Positions 9,563 to 20,301 are shown, counted from the first letter of the stretch. The stretch: 64,000 nucleotides of DNA from a virus (IMGVR_UViG_3300023301_000006:1-64000); one strand, 5' to 3'. Notes: generated from the letters alone by a model not told the origin. Translations and numbers: made by a program.

Positions 9563-10030
9563 TTAATCTGTGCTTCCTATTCCTCCAGCTCTCTCCTCTG
9601 TTACTTCTTCTTCATCGTCAACTGTTTTATAAGTCATAAATATTCCTTGTGCAATAGCGTCTCCAGCACTTATTGTCAATGGAACGTTACTCTCATTCCT
9701 CATCTTTAACCATATGTGACCTTCATTCGGTGAACCAATATAGTCTGCATCAATTACGGCAGTCGTATTAGCAAGTCTAACATAGTATTTAAACCCCAAT
9801 GAACTTCTTGGCATAATGAGTAAAACCTCATCTTCTTCCATATCAACTTTTATTCCCGTAGGGAGTTTTATTTCGTCTCCGCTGTCTAGTATAAAATTAT
9901 AAGGGGAGAAAAAATCATACCCCGCTGACATCTTCGTTCCTCTTTTAGGAATTTTTATATCTTCTCTACCCATTTCCTTCATGTCTTTGTCCATTTGGAC
10001 TTGCGATATTCTATGAAACTTTCTACTCAT
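9563..10030 (-). CDS. dut: dUTPase
   Basis: A 155-residue trimeric-type dUTP pyrophosphatase with the family motifs in order: M-S-A-G-Y-D-F (I), P-R-S-S-L-G-F (II), T-T-A-V-I-D-A-D-Y-I-G (III), G-D-A-I-A-Q-G-I-F (IV) and R-A-G-G-I-G-S-T-D (V). It hydrolyses dUTP to dUMP, keeps uracil out of phage DNA and feeds dTMP synthesis. The start overlaps the preceding gene by 8 bases. Confidence 0.92.
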   Translation of the reverse strand: MSRKFHRISQVQMDKDMKEMGREDIKIPKRGTKMSAGYDFFSPYNFILDSGDEIKLPTGIKVDMEEDEVLLIMPRSSLGFKYYVRLANTTAVIDADYIGSPNEGHIWLKMRNESNVPLTISAGDAIAQGIFMTYKTVDDEEEVTEERAGGIGSTD

Positions 10031-10691
10031 CGTCTTCCTCCTCTAAATCCTTTTCTCCTAGTATTATTTCATTAACTTCACAATCTTTTGAGTTCACATA
10101 GTAGATTTTACCGCCTACACTCAATACATGTTCTTCTGTTAATTTTATAGCATTAATCAATTTGTCAACTGGAGGTGTATCTTCGTCCCAATTAAGCATT
10201 TTCATAACGGCTGTGCTATGGTATTGACCACTACCAATTACATAGTAATCATTTTCTATAGGAACCATAGAGTAATCTCCACTCATAAGGTACATTTTAT
10301 CTTTAAAAACTATTAATAATTCCCCATCAAAACGCTCCCCGTCTTTAGGACTATGCGTTGTAACAATTTCTATTACTTCCTTGAGTTCAAATTTTACCTG
10401 AGTGATAAATTCATAATCTCCTAAATTATTTTGAAATTCTTTATTAGCTCTCTCTAAAGCTCCTCTGACTTTCTCATTCCTTGTTTCTGACATTATCTTC
10501 GGCAAAAATTCATAATATTGTAATTCAGACAAGCCCAATTCTCCCACCATTCCAATAAGTAAATTCCCATCCATGGTTGGGTTAACCTTGCATATATCTA
10601 ATCTAGTATCTGTAAAAGAATTGCTAGCCATTGAATCACTAGCCATATGAATTACCCCTTCTTTATCTCTAATTGCTATTACTACACTCAT
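10023..10691 (-). CDS. Proteasome beta-like Ntn-hydrolase protein
   Basis: 222 residues. The start S-V-V-I-A-I-R-D followed by H-M-A-S-D-S-M and later L-L-I-G-M-V-G resembles the N-terminal half of proteasome beta/HslV-type Ntn hydrolases, where the residue after Met would be the nucleophile (here Ser). Related proteins of unknown substrate occur in several phages. The C-terminus is strongly acidic. The fold assignment is moderate; activity is not shown. It lies in the nucleotide operon, just upstream of dUTPase. Confidence 0.5.
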   Translation of the reverse strand: MSVVIAIRDKEGVIHMASDSMASNSFTDTRLDICKVNPTMDGNLLIGMVGELGLSELQYYEFLPKIMSETRNEKVRGALERANKEFQNNLGDYEFITQVKFELKEVIEIVTTHSPKDGERFDGELLIVFKDKMYLMSGDYSMVPIENDYYVIGSGQYHSTAVMKMLNWDEDTPPVDKLINAIKLTEEHVLSVGGKIYYVNSKDCEVNEIILGEKDLEEEDDE

Positions 10692-11024
10692 TTATACTTT
10701 CCTTTCATATTCAATTATTTCTACTGTGTAGGGTTCAACATAATAGAATTCTGGGTTTGTAGACTGTCCCTCTTGCATTTCCGTTAAAGGTTCATCATAT
10801 TCCACTGCAACAAAGTAGTCATTTATCTTAAATATAGATTTTACTCTTGCATGCCATCTATGTTTTTCAACTTGTACGTCAACTATATACTCGAACTCTT
10901 CTGTACTGGCAAAATCCAACCTATCTAAGGTACTAAAAACAATATCTTCGAAATATGAATCATAGTCAGTAGTCGAGCTTTGTAATTCCTTAAGCAATGT
11001 TCTTTCCTGCTCTGGTGTATACAT
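10692..11024 (-). CDS. Hypothetical protein, paralogue of the gene at 38825
   Basis: 110 residues. The C-terminal half (K-H-R-W-H-A-R-V-K-S-I-F ... Y-T-V-E-I-I-E-Y-E-R) aligns with the product at 38825-39145 (K-L-R-W-Q-I-V-M-E-S-I-F ... Y-E-V-E-K-I-E-R-E-V), so the element carries two divergent copies about 28 kb apart. A GGGGAGGATAAA ribosome site precedes the ATG. Function unknown. Confidence 0.6.
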   Translation of the reverse strand: MYTPEQERTLLKELQSSTTDYDSYFEDIVFSTLDRLDFASTEEFEYIVDVQVEKHRWHARVKSIFKINDYFVAVEYDEPLTEMQEGQSTNPEFYYVEPYTVEIIEYERKV

Positions 11025-11040
11025 TTTATCCTCCCCTTCA

Positions 11041-11075
11041 TAAAAAAAATAGAAGTAAAAATACTCCTATTTAAT
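11041..11075 (-). terminator. Terminator after the small ORF at 11071
   Basis: On the reverse strand AATAGGAGTA pairs with TACTTCTATT, followed by a T run. It sits between the short ORF and the gene at 10692, so it may attenuate rather than end the operon. Confidence 0.6.
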
Positions 11076-11151
11076 TTTTATACCAATAGTTATTAAATAA
11101 ATTCACAGATTTATCTCTTAACAAATATGCAATAATCATTTCTGAAAACAT
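11071..11151 (-). CDS. Possible 26-residue leader peptide
   Basis: MFSEMIIAYLL...NNYWYKN, TAA stop, preceded by an unusually strong AGGAGGAGG site. It lies between a consensus promoter and a hairpin with a T run, the layout of a leader peptide or a tiny membrane-associated protein. Coding status rests mainly on the ribosome site. Confidence 0.4.
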   Translation of the reverse strand: MFSEMIIAYLLRDKSVNLFNNYWYKN

Positions 11152-11201
11152 TTTCCCCTCCTCCTTTTTTTAAAGAGAAGTCTTTTTATCTTCTAAAATA
11201 T

Positions 11202-11230
11202 ATTGTATCACATATTACAATATCTGTCAA
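11202..11230 (-). promoter_or_regulatory. Promoter downstream of the RNR gene
   Basis: TTGACA, 17 bases, TACAAT with extended -10 TG. It begins right after the RNR stop and reads into the Ntn-hydrolase/dUTPase/thymidine kinase genes. Confidence 0.75.
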
Positions 11231-11232
11231 GT

Positions 11233-14200
11233 TTATCTTACAGGACAGTGACCACTTTCACATCCTGCTCCATCGTCTATCTCGAAGTCCGAACCATCTT
11301 CATAATCTGATAGTAACTCTTCGTCGAACTTTGGAAGTTCTTGAACCATATTCTTGTATTCGTCTTCAGTTATACTCTCGAAAGGAAGTAACTCATAAAA
11401 GCTATCATCTAATGATAAGAAAGATATTCCTACGAAACAATCCCAATTATCCCACAACCATTCCTCTACTAAGTCCCATTCATCTTTTCTAACATGGACA
11501 GTAATACTAGCATTATGGTCTACGAATTCTTCCATTAATAATTTGTACTCATCCAATTGTTCAATTGCACCTACGTCGTACTTAGTCCTACCCTTTGGAG
11601 CTTTAACAGGAAATTCAAATACTTTCGTAGAATGCTCTTCTCTAGTTTGTCCTACTTCTGGCTTCCATTCGAATCCGGAGTCTATCATAGACATCGCAAC
11701 AGGGTCTTTAGCTGATACTCTAACTCTTCTTATATAAAAAGGACTATGTGACCAATGAATACCCGAAGAAGCACTGTTAGGTAATATTGAAACTGTTCCT
11801 GCTGGTTGTGCTGTTGTTACTAATTCTGCTTTTGTTACATTATATTTCTTAGCTAATTCTTCATTCATGTTGTTTGCAACACTTCTCATGAATTTCAACA
11901 GCTTTTTCTTTTCATCTTGACTAATATTTCCTTTGTTTATAAAGTCTTGATATCCAGTCATTGAAACGCCAATTATTCTATCTTCTCTTGCAACATCATC
12001 CCACTCCAGTAAGTCCAACTCTTGTAGACTAATAATGAATGCTATATAAGTTGCCCATTCTACTGATTGCTCTAATTCATCATATAATATCCCTCCTGAT
12101 TCGTCTAAGAAAGATAACATGGATATAATGGTTAAATTACAATGTTGTTTCGATTTTAAAAGTATTTCCGCACCTTACCACACTTACTTTCATAAGCCAA
12201 CTTTAAGTTGTTGTAGTCTGGACTATACCATATTACATTTAAGTAATGAGATATTATAGTCTCTGAACATCCCCTATAAAATAAGGTTTTGATGCTGATT
12301 GTCCAATTCATACAATTTTTAACATTCGCGTTTATAGTTTCCTATTACGCTGTAGTTTGTATGACTCTAAGGAGTTTCCAGCAGTTTAATCTCTTTTAAA
12401 TCCACATGTTTGGTCTATGGATTAAGTCCTTCTGCGTCTGGTTTTCTTCTTTGAATCTCTTCTAGATTAGCTATTCCCACTTATATTAATCATAGACGCT
12501 ATTCATATGACCAGTCCTTAAAATGTAATAGGGACTGCTATATATTTCTATATAGGTTAGACTATATCATGACTCATTTGAGTCTCTTCCGCTTCGAATA
12601 CCAATAACTTGTATTCTACTCCTTTTCAGGATAGTCGTTGAACTTTAACAGTGTTGGAAGTTACATGTAACACTATTCTTAGCTGCTGATTGTCTTTGCC
12701 ATTACGCAGTAAGAGTTTCCAGCAATTCAAAAGATTTATAGAACCCAGTTTTTACTTTAGGCTCTCCAGAAACTTTCATAGTTTGAACATGCTCGTGTAA
12801 AGCCTCTCTTGCAGGTTTTTTCTTATACAGTACAGTGTTATTGCTCATTTGTCTATGTTTTATATCTGTGTCTATTTGCCATTTACCATTAACTTCTGTA
12901 TATAAGTTAGTCTTTGCATTTCTTGTTTCGTAATCGTCAGCAGACACTAAGGCAATTTCAGCTGCTCTCCTTACCATTTATATTCGAACATGTTCGTTAG
13001 GCATATCCCGTTCTCCTATGAACTGCTATATGTTGCCATATAGATTAGACTATATCTTCACTCTTATACATTTAAGCAAAAGAGGTTTCCTGTTTCCACT
13101 CACTTGAGTGTACGTCTTTCGACTAGTCGTTGCACCTTTTATAATTAATCTTCTTTTTATTTTTTTTACCAATCTTCCTTACAGAAGATTAATTATAACT
13201 TGGCTCAGAATTGTCTTAAGATACACTTAAGAGTTTCTCTGAATTTAAGAAATGTTTTTTTGTGTTGGAGGCATAAAATTTACCACCAACAACTATTGCT
13301 TCTGCTATTAAGCCATTAATATCTAACATATCAATAGGCTTTAGCTTAACTCTATGTCTGGTTATCTTACCACCGTTAGAATTTTTAATAATTCTGTCTA
13401 TTCCACTAAAAGACTCTTTTAAAGGTATATGACCACTTGCTGTGCCACCAAATGTCTTTAGGACCTCTCCCGCAGGACGAACATTATCATAGTTGAATAA
13501 GATAGTTTTTATTAAACCATCACTTGAACTAGCTTTGTAGTTGACTAAAAACTCTAAATAAATCTTTAATGATTCAGTCCAACCTCTTTTAGAATCTCCA
13601 ACTACAATCTCTAGTATAGAATTATTACTTAATGTCGTTGTTGTTAACTCTTGTCTAGCTAGTCTTGGAACAGGCTGATAGTCCTTGTGAATTATTTCTA
13701 TGTCTTGTCTTACTGGTTGTATCTTTTCAACGTCTTCTTTCAGTATTCTATATCCGACACCACTACCCAACATTAATAAGTACATTGCGTCAACTAGGTT
13801 AAATATATCGTCCATTGTGACATAACTACAATTAAAAGCACTTTGGAAATTTCTTTTAATGGATTCTGTCCCACCCGTATATCTGATTCTGCCAGAAGAA
13901 AATACTTTGAAATTGTACATCAAGTCAAATAATTCTTCTGCTTTCTCAGAGTCACCTTTGGGGTCTAACTCTATCATATAGTCCACAACTCTTGCGTTCA
14001 TTTCCAACCAAGTTTCTCGTCTATTTATGCCTTTAATAAATCTAGAGTATGTTCTATAGAAAGTAAATTTTGATAACTCTGAGTCAAATGGATTTGGGTC
14101 TCTAGCATAATCTCTTAAAAACTCTTTGTTCAAATATTTAAATTTCTTGTAAGGGTGCCACCTCTCCCTTATCTGTTTGTGCTTTTCTCTATATAATATA

Positions 14201-14457
14201 AAAGCTTTTACTACTTTGCCTTGGTCTGCGTGTACTAATTCAGACTCAACCATATCCTGTACTTGTTCTATTGTGAAACTTTTACCCATAAAATCTTCAT
14301 GATGTTTAGCTTCTTCTTCTATAGTTCTTCCTATATCCGAACACAGCTTCATATCAAGTTCTACGTCTTTGACATCTGAAAAGGCTGAGGCTATAGCATT
14401 AATAACCTTGTCTTTCTGAAATTCTTCTTCACTTCCATCTCTTTTAATAATAAACAT
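11233..14457 (-). CDS. nrdJ: Class II (B12-dependent) ribonucleoside-triphosphate reductase, interrupted by three introns
   Basis: Four exons: 14457-13282, 12974-12759, 12477-12417, 12173-11233. Spliced, they give exactly 798 codons in one frame. The N-terminus has an ATP-cone-like region (F-I-I-K-R-D-G-S-E-E-E). The core reads N-C-S-Y-V-T, G-S-G-V-G-Y-R, G-T-A-S-G-H-I, then across the splice junctions V-V-G-G/V-R-R-A-A-E-I-A, S-G-E-P/G-I-A-N-L-E-E and G-L-N-P/C-A-E-I. The C-terminal C-E-S-G-H-C pair is the thioredoxin-accessible tail. The pattern fits monomeric adenosylcobalamin-dependent reductases. It makes dNTPs for phage replication. Start ATG after AAAGGAG. Confidence 0.85.
12174..12416 (-). 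ncRNA. Group I intron 3 of the RNR gene (243 nt)
   Basis: The 5' exon end AATCCAT pairs with the internal guide GTGGATT, giving the U.G pair at the splice site; the last intron base is G. The P7 strands GACTATA and TATAGTC are present. Splicing joins G-L-N-P to C-A-E-I. No endonuclease ORF. Confidence 0.85.
12478..12758 (-). ncRNA. Group I intron 2 of the RNR gene (281 nt)
   Basis: Exon end AGAGCCT pairs with guide GGGTTCT (U.G at the splice site); the intron ends in G. The P7 element ATATAGTC is seen near 12560. Splicing restores S-G-E-P-G-I-A-N-L-E-E, the expected RNR sequence. No ORF inside. Confidence 0.85.
12975..13281 (-). ncRNA. Group I intron 1 of the RNR gene (307 nt)
   Basis: Exon end GTTGGTGGT pairs with guide GCCTCCAAC with one mismatch and the U.G pair at the splice site; the intron ends in G. 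P7 strand GATATAGTCT is present. Splicing joins V-V-G-G to V-R-R-A-A-E. No ORF inside. Confidence 0.85.
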
Positions 14458-14492
14458 ATATCACTCCTTTATTCTTTTACCGTGTAAACTCT

Positions 14493-14521
14493 ATTATACC
14501 ATAGATTTTTATTGTTGTCAA
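14493..14521 (-). promoter_or_regulatory. Promoter of the RNR gene
   Basis: TTGACA, 17 bases, TATAAT, with TGG before the -10 (extended -10), 36 bases upstream of the RNR start. Confidence 0.8.
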
Positions 14522-14523
14522 GT

Positions 14524-15048
14524 TTACGCGAAAAGACTTTCCATTACCATATCTATCTTTTGATATAATTCTTCTTTTGTTGTGTCATTAGATATGTCAA
14601 TCATTTCTTTGTTTTCCGCTCCTCTTTCTGATTCATGGTCAAATCTATTTATATCGCATGAACCATCTCTGTTTTTTACTCTTTGTTCTGCTAAGTCTAA
14701 TGAAGCAGAAATTCTAATAGGTAAAAAGTTATTTTTTAATCCCCAAAGATATTCATTCTCTTGTCTTAAGTCTGATATAACTAACTTATCTGTTCCTACT
14801 AATTTTTCTATATCTTTTATCTTTCTCTCCATTTCATTTATCCAAACATCTTGGTCTAAAGAACGAAATCCCTCTCCTATAGATTGTAACAATACCCTAT
14901 CTTTATCTTTCATATCGAAGTACTGATTAGCTATCGTATAAATAGCTCCAGCAAAAGAAACTTTGGTATATCCATACTTATTAACTAAATAGTCTGCTAC
15001 TGTATCTTTACCACATCCTGGGCTAGGTGAACTTAACATTATTTTCAT
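14524..15048 (-). CDS. Deoxynucleoside monophosphate kinase-like protein
   Basis: 174 residues with P-loop P-G-C-G-K-D-T near residue 10, the segment V-I-S-D-L-R-Q-E-N-E-Y near residue 95 (a pattern shared with T4 gp1-type dNMP kinases), and R-V-K-N-R-D-G in the lid region. It would phosphorylate dNMPs to dNDPs for the polymerase. It is translated from an upstream transcript and lies directly before the RNR promoter. Confidence 0.7.
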   Translation of the reverse strand: MKIMLSSPSPGCGKDTVADYLVNKYGYTKVSFAGAIYTIANQYFDMKDKDRVLLQSIGEGFRSLDQDVWINEMERKIKDIEKLVGTDKLVISDLRQENEYLWGLKNNFLPIRISASLDLAEQRVKNRDGSCDINRFDHESERGAENKEMIDISNDTTKEELYQKIDMVMESLFA

Positions 15049-15051
15049 ACT

Positions 15052-15537
15052 TTACTCTCCTATCCTTTTTAAATCATCAATCTGATAAGCCTCGTCATCT
15101 CCTTCTACATATACTAAGTTGCCAAGTCTAGCAAAAACTTTTAAAACCGTATTTGCCGAATACTTTTCCGTACTCTCTCTAAAAACAACAGAGTCTCCTA
15201 TATTTATTCTCATATGGCTCCCCCTCTCACTTTTCATCAACTCAATGAATGAGAAACTTCCGATGCTACTTCTTTCATAAGTTTTTACAAAAGATGCTAT
15301 AAAAGCTTTACTAACTTTCTTAATTTCTACCGCACTTGGCGGAACGTCTATTATAAATTCTTTGTTCGAAGAAAGTAGACTTAGTGCAAATGTTAAGTTC
15401 AATTCGTTGTCTCCAAAATCAAAGAAATCATCCACTTCCTTCTTTTCTTCTTCTGTTATTAATTCAGTGCAGAAAAAATTGACTTTCTTTCCACATAGAA
15501 TTTCTAATTCAAATGTTAATAAATTACTATAATTCAT
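15052..15537 (-). CDS. Hypothetical protein with possible C-terminal SH3-like segment
   Basis: 161 residues. I start it at 15537 (M-N-Y-S-N-L-L), where AGGAGG lies a few bases upstream and a consensus promoter lies just beyond; a longer frame upstream lacks a ribosome site. The last 50 residues (M-R-I-N-I-G-D-S-V-V-F-R ...) form a separate beta-rich unit preceded by a purine-rich GAGGGGGAG, so an internal start is possible. No family recognised. Confidence 0.5.
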   Translation of the reverse strand: MNYSNLLTFELEILCGKKVNFFCTELITEEEKKEVDDFFDFGDNELNLTFALSLLSSNKEFIIDVPPSAVEIKKVSKAFIASFVKTYERSSIGSFSFIELMKSERGSHMRINIGDSVVFRESTEKYSANTVLKVFARLGNLVYVEGDDEAYQIDDLKRIGE

Positions 15538-15573
15538 ATATTTCCTCCTATTTGTATTTTCTATCCTAATTAT

Positions 15574-15602
15574 ATTATACCATTTAAGTAAAAGAAAGTC
15601 AA
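15574..15602 (-). promoter_or_regulatory. Promoter before the gene at 15537
   Basis: TTGACT, 17 bases, TATAAT, extended -10. It lies just after the end of the polymerase gene. Confidence 0.75.
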
Positions 15603-15619
15603 GGTTTTTCTTACAAAAG

Positions 15620-18600
15620 TTAACTATGTTTCTCACTTCTCATTTCTAATTTTCCATCGTCTGTTATTTTTTCAATTAAGTAAACTAAACTTTGCTTTGT
15701 CCTGGAATAATCTTTCCCCCTAAAAGTGGTTTCGCTCGACCTATATCCAGTAATCATAATTTTGTTGCCCCTACTAAAAAAACTACTATCTATAATAGAG
15801 CTATTCTTTTTGACTTGTCTATCGTAGTACGCAAAATCAGAACCTTTAAACTTTACAGTAACGACTCCACTCCTAGTTAATATTTGAGTCATATGTTTAT
15901 TCTTATTTCTGCTAAGGCAAGTTCCAATTATCGTTGATAAGTGAAATACTGGGTACTTGTCTTTCCAATAAAACTTCACAGGTTTTATTTTTAAGTCTTT
16001 AAATTTATCCACGAATGGATAATATTCATAGTCTATATAGTCTAATTCATTGTCTGTGGCATAATAGGATATAGAATCCATTTCCCATTTACCTATTGTT
16101 CCTTCAGTATAGTGGGACGCTTCTTCCACTATTATGATTTTATTGTACTCTTTTAAAAGTTCTTTTTCATTCTCTTTAATAAATTTTCTTAACTTATCTG
16201 CATCTTTCTCATAAGTAGACTCGAAAACTGATGACTCTACTAAATATTTGTCTTTCTTGTAAACAACTTTTAACTCTGGGTGTTCTACATTTAAAAATTC
16301 AATCATCATTTCTTGTAATGGAAAATATTTTTTGTCATCTACCTTTATTTCTTCGTTTGAACGTAGTATTTTTCTTAAGTACCACATTATTGAGCTATTC
16401 TTAACTTTTGTATTACTAAAAAATTTAGCATCAAATAGTCCAGCCATATTCCTTAAAGACAAGGAAGTTTTTACCTTTGCTTTTCCAGCAATATAATCCA
16501 TTAATAATTCTCTTCTGTCTTTTTCTTCAATGTTCCTGAAGGCATTTGACTTAATCAAGGATATATTTTTCCTCTTTGACGGTTTTATTCTTTTATAAAA
16601 GTCTCCATAGCTAGTGTATGGTCTACTCTCTACTATTTCAGTAACAAGGTCATCACCAACGTAAGACATTCCTTTTAGTCCGAATAATATAACTCCTCCA
16701 TCAAAGTCTGGGGTAAATACATATCCAGATTTATTGATGTCTGGAGGTGCTATTGTTATTCCAACTTGCTCCATATTACTAATTGCCACAGCTACTTTAC
16801 CATAGTTAGAAGATGTGTTCTTATCTCCATCTTGGTCTATTGCACCACTTTCAACTGTTAAACAAGCTGAATTCCAAGCTAAGTCATTATACTCATATGT
16901 TAAGTTTAAAATTTGCAAAGCTATCATAGAATAAGGTAAGGTATGATTCCGACTAAAACTATCATGTTGTTCCCACATTTTTGTGGGCATGGACTAACTC
17001 TTTAAAGTTTAATATCTCTCTAATAAGGTATTAAACTTTATCCACTGTTTGGAGAATAGGAATTTCACCTAAACTCTACTTCCCTTGCGGGAATAGTCTC
17101 TACACTCGCTTTCGCTAGCACGGGATTGTCATATCCATAAATGGACTTAGATTTCCCCGTTAGCACTAAATTAATAGTACACCCTATATTTATAGGTTAA
17201 GTGGAATGGGCAATTTTATTTACCCAAGTTGAGGAACTACACAATGATGCCATACGTAATTTATTATTTCCTCTCTTGCTCCAGTTCTTTCCTTCGCTTT
17301 ATCGAAGTAATCTTCTTTTAACTTATCTATTAATTTAGCTTTCTTCTTTGCTATGGCTTTTCTAGCCTTATGTGCCTCTACAACAGTAAAGCCAGATATG
17401 GATTCGTCCATTAGGATTTCCATAATGTCTTCTTGTGTAGCCGCAATGCCGTAACTTTTATCTAAGTGTTTCTTCATTGTCATTATCTCATCTTCGTTTA
17501 AGCCTTGTAGGTGCATTTCTTCATACCAAAGACTTATATCCTTTCTAAACTTAATAAACTTATCTAATGGTTGAATACTTCCTCCACTAGATGATAATCT
17601 CATTAATGAGTTTGCTGTTGCCATCTCCACCAATGAATGAGGTGCTACTTCTCTTATGGCTTTAGAACCCACCATTGTATCAAATTGGAATAGAGAAACA
17701 ATTTCACCTTTCGCAGCTTTGTCCCACATTTCTAAGTTGTCATACTCAAGGACAGCAGGAGATAAATACTTATCATAAGTCTCCCTTAGTGTTTCTTGTC
17801 TTTCCATCGCACCGTTGGTGATTAAATGATTCATAGTTATTCTAATTTTATCTAGAATCTTTACAGTTAAGAAGTCAAATTTGACTCCTCCCATATACAT
17901 CTTTATCCTATGTTTCCACAGGGACGGACTATTTCATGTTCTATTTTAAAATAGAACTCTTGCACTTCGACTGGGACAATATCCAGTCTACGCCTCTCGG
18001 CTAGTCTCTACATCTTTCTCTTGCTTCAATAATAGTTTTTATAAAGTTCTGAGGTTTTAAAAGCCCTATAAAGTTGGGAATGCCCCTTTAAATTTAAGTC
18101 TCTTAGGACTAAAGTTACTGAGTCATATACCTCAACTAGATTCCAATTGATATCATATTTGTAAACTTTTTTAGAACTTGTTGCACCGACATCAACTTTA
18201 CCAATATTAGAACCAACAACTCCTTTTTTAGATTCACTTATTTTTTATTGTTATTTACACTATTATTAAAACTTAAGACTTGACACGAGATTGCCATATT
18301 GCCGAAGCAACTTAGGTTTCCTCGTTAGCTTAACCCCTTTAATAAGGATTAAACACCCTTTTTGTCGTAAGGTTCACAAAATTTACTATAACTCTCACAA
18401 GTTATAGGGACTATATAATTAATCCGAATCTGACATGTCAAACTGAGTTGTAGGAACATCACTCGGAGACATCATCAAAGCATTCCTTTTATAATAAGGT
18501 TCATTATATATATAGATACCAGAGGCATGTATGCTTCTCTTGTCTATAATTCCCTCGAATGCTAATATCGTCTCCTGTAATTTTTTATCTTCATATTCTT

Positions 18601-20233
18601 CCAACTTAGACAAAAACTCTTGTTGAACTCCTCTTTCCTTTTCTCTATTGCCGAATATAACGTCTGCCAATGGTCAGTTAGCACCCCTCTCTTCTGGAAC
18701 CAATCCAGTTAAATATAATGCTTCTGACTCCTCGATACCTAAACCACGACAAGCAGATGTTATACTACTCCTAGAGCCAATTGTTCCAAAGGTGGCTATG
18801 TTTAATACTCTATCTTCTCCAAACTCTACATTTAAAGCCTTAAGTATTTGACCTCTCTGTGACTTTTGTGAGTCCAAGTCAATGTCCATAATGTCTGGTC
18901 TGTCTTTGTGGAGAAACCTCCACCAAGGAATGTCCCATTTTAAAGGGTTTATTTGTATTATGTCTATCAAGTAATTTATTAATAATCCTGTTGCTGAACC
19001 CCTTGAAGGTCCTACAAGACTGTCTCCCTCTTCCCACATTATTTCAACTAATCTCTTTGTTGTCAATAAATAATTAGCCATATTCTTACCAATTCTCTCA
19101 CTCGTTCCTAGTATATGTTCTAATTCTACATCCACTCTTTGTAGTACTTCTTCTGTTGGTTCAATATCTTTTTTACTCTTTATTCCTCTTAACGTATGAT
19201 AAATTAGAGCCTTATCATATCTGTCCTGGCTATTTAAGTATCTAGTAATATATTTGTACCCCTTAAACATTTCTTTTGTCTTAGAGTCAAATTCATGGTC
19301 CTCAACTGGAACTTTGGTTATATCCACTGATTGAGCCAGACTAATATTCTGACATTGCTCTCCTATAATCAATGTATTTCTAAAGCATTCGTCTATTTCT
19401 TCTTCTGGAATGTGATTGTGCATTATTTCCTTTATTTCTTTTTCTGACATCATATAGGTAAAACCATAAAAGGCATCGACCTCTCTCTCTCCTTCTTGAG
19501 ATTGTAAAAAAGCTCTGTGAATACTTCTATCTTCTTTTGACAGATAATGGGAGTCAGTAGTTATTATACTCTTAATGTCTTTCGAATCCCCTATTGATTT
19601 TATCATTCTATTCACCATAGTTTGTTCTTCTGATGTTGATGGTTGTAATTCAAAAAAGAAGTTGTCTTTCTCAAAAGCATTGATACACCATTCGATAAAC
19701 TTCTTAATCCTATCTTGAGCTACTGATTTTTCTATCTCACCATTATACATCCCCATTAAAGTATTAGGCAGAAAACCACCTAAACAAGCTGTTGTAGCCA
19801 TTAAGTGACCTCTGTTTGTACTAATAATTTCTTCTATTTGGGAATAAGTTATTGGAACTCTTCTCATTCCTCTATCATAGTAAGAATTGGTCCAAGCTTG
19901 AGACGATATCTTTTTTAATTGCTCATAACCGATTTCATCTTTCGCTATTAATATAAAATGATAATACTGTTGATTGTTCCCTAGTGAATCTACTAAATAT
20001 ATTTCGTCTCCAAAAGCCACAGTAAAGTTTTCATCTATAACTCCTTCTTCTACTAATTTGGTTCTATATTTGTCTGCTTTCACATGTGAGCTTAATACCT
20101 CATGGTCTGTTATTGCTAAACCACTTAATCCTAGCTCTATTGCCCTATCTATTAAGTCTGTAACTTTATTTGTAGAGTCTGCTAGTCTTAAGTTAGAATA
20201 ATCTGTATGATTGTGTGAAGAAAAATAATTCAC
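15620..20233 (-). CDS. dnaE: DNA polymerase III alpha (DnaE-type), interrupted by two introns
   Basis: Exons 20233-18422, 17897-17254 and 16973-15620 give 1269 residues in one frame. The N-terminal PHP domain starts F-S-S-H-N-H-T-D-Y-S and has A-I-T-D-H. The palm carries G-P-S-R-G-S-A-T-G and D-I-M-D-I-D-L-D, the catalytic Asp residues of C-family polymerases. Finger-domain sequence T-Q-F-D-M-S-D-S-D joins Y-M-G-G-V-K-F-D-F-L across intron 1, and I-N-Y-V joins E-Q-H-D-S-F-S across intron 2. A TGA at 18674 is read as Trp (G-A-N-W-P-L). This is the phage replicase. No beta-clamp gene is seen in the window, so it may use the host clamp. Confidence 0.85.
16974..17253 (-). ncRNA. Group I intron 2 of the polymerase gene (280 nt)
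   Basis: Exon end AATTACGT pairs over all 8 bases with guide GTGTAGTT; the intron ends in G after a CCCACA...TGTGGG hairpin. The P4-P6 signature (AACGGGGAAA ... CAATCCCGTGC on the reverse strand) and a P7 strand TTAGTCC are present. No ORF. Confidence 0.85.
17898..18421 (-). ncRNA. Group I intron 1 of the polymerase gene (524 nt)
   Basis: Core elements AACGAGGAAA ... CAATCTCGTG and P7 strand AAATAGTCC are present. The guide pairing I can find is short (GGAT with GTCC), so the exact 5' boundary is less certain than for the other introns. The extra length is a homing-endonuclease remnant at 18008-18241. Confidence 0.75.
18008..18241 (-). pseudogene. Remnant of a homing endonuclease (NUMOD1-like segment)
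   Basis: An open stretch inside the polymerase intron reads K-K-V-Y-K-Y-D-I-N-W-N-L-V-E-V-Y-D-S-V and later Y-K-N-Y-Y-W-S-K-R, with TGA as Trp. This resembles the NUMOD1 DNA-binding module found at the end of HNH and GIY-YIG intron endonucleases. No nuclease domain and no good start codon are present, so I read it as a decayed homing endonuclease. Confidence 0.55.
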
Positions 20234-20272
20234 TTATACCTCCTTTTCTTTTTTTTCTTATCTTATATATAC

Positions 20273-20301
20273 ATTATACCATTATTTTATAATTTTTACA
20301 A
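20273..20301 (-). promoter_or_regulatory. Promoter of the polymerase gene
   Basis: TTGTAA, 17 bases, TATAAT with TGG extended -10. It lies over the 5' flank of the polymerase, just after the RecJ stop. Confidence 0.75.

Noticed and set aside
13210-13281. Reading frame continuing past the first RNR exon
   Set aside because: The 24 residues after V-V-G-G are intron read-through. The protein family continues with V-R-R-A-A-E in the next exon.
16975-17252. Alternative polymerase junction giving Y-V-W-E-Q
   Set aside because: It would need an intron ending in T. The junction with the perfect 8-bp guide pairing and terminal G gives Y-V-E-Q and keeps the frame.
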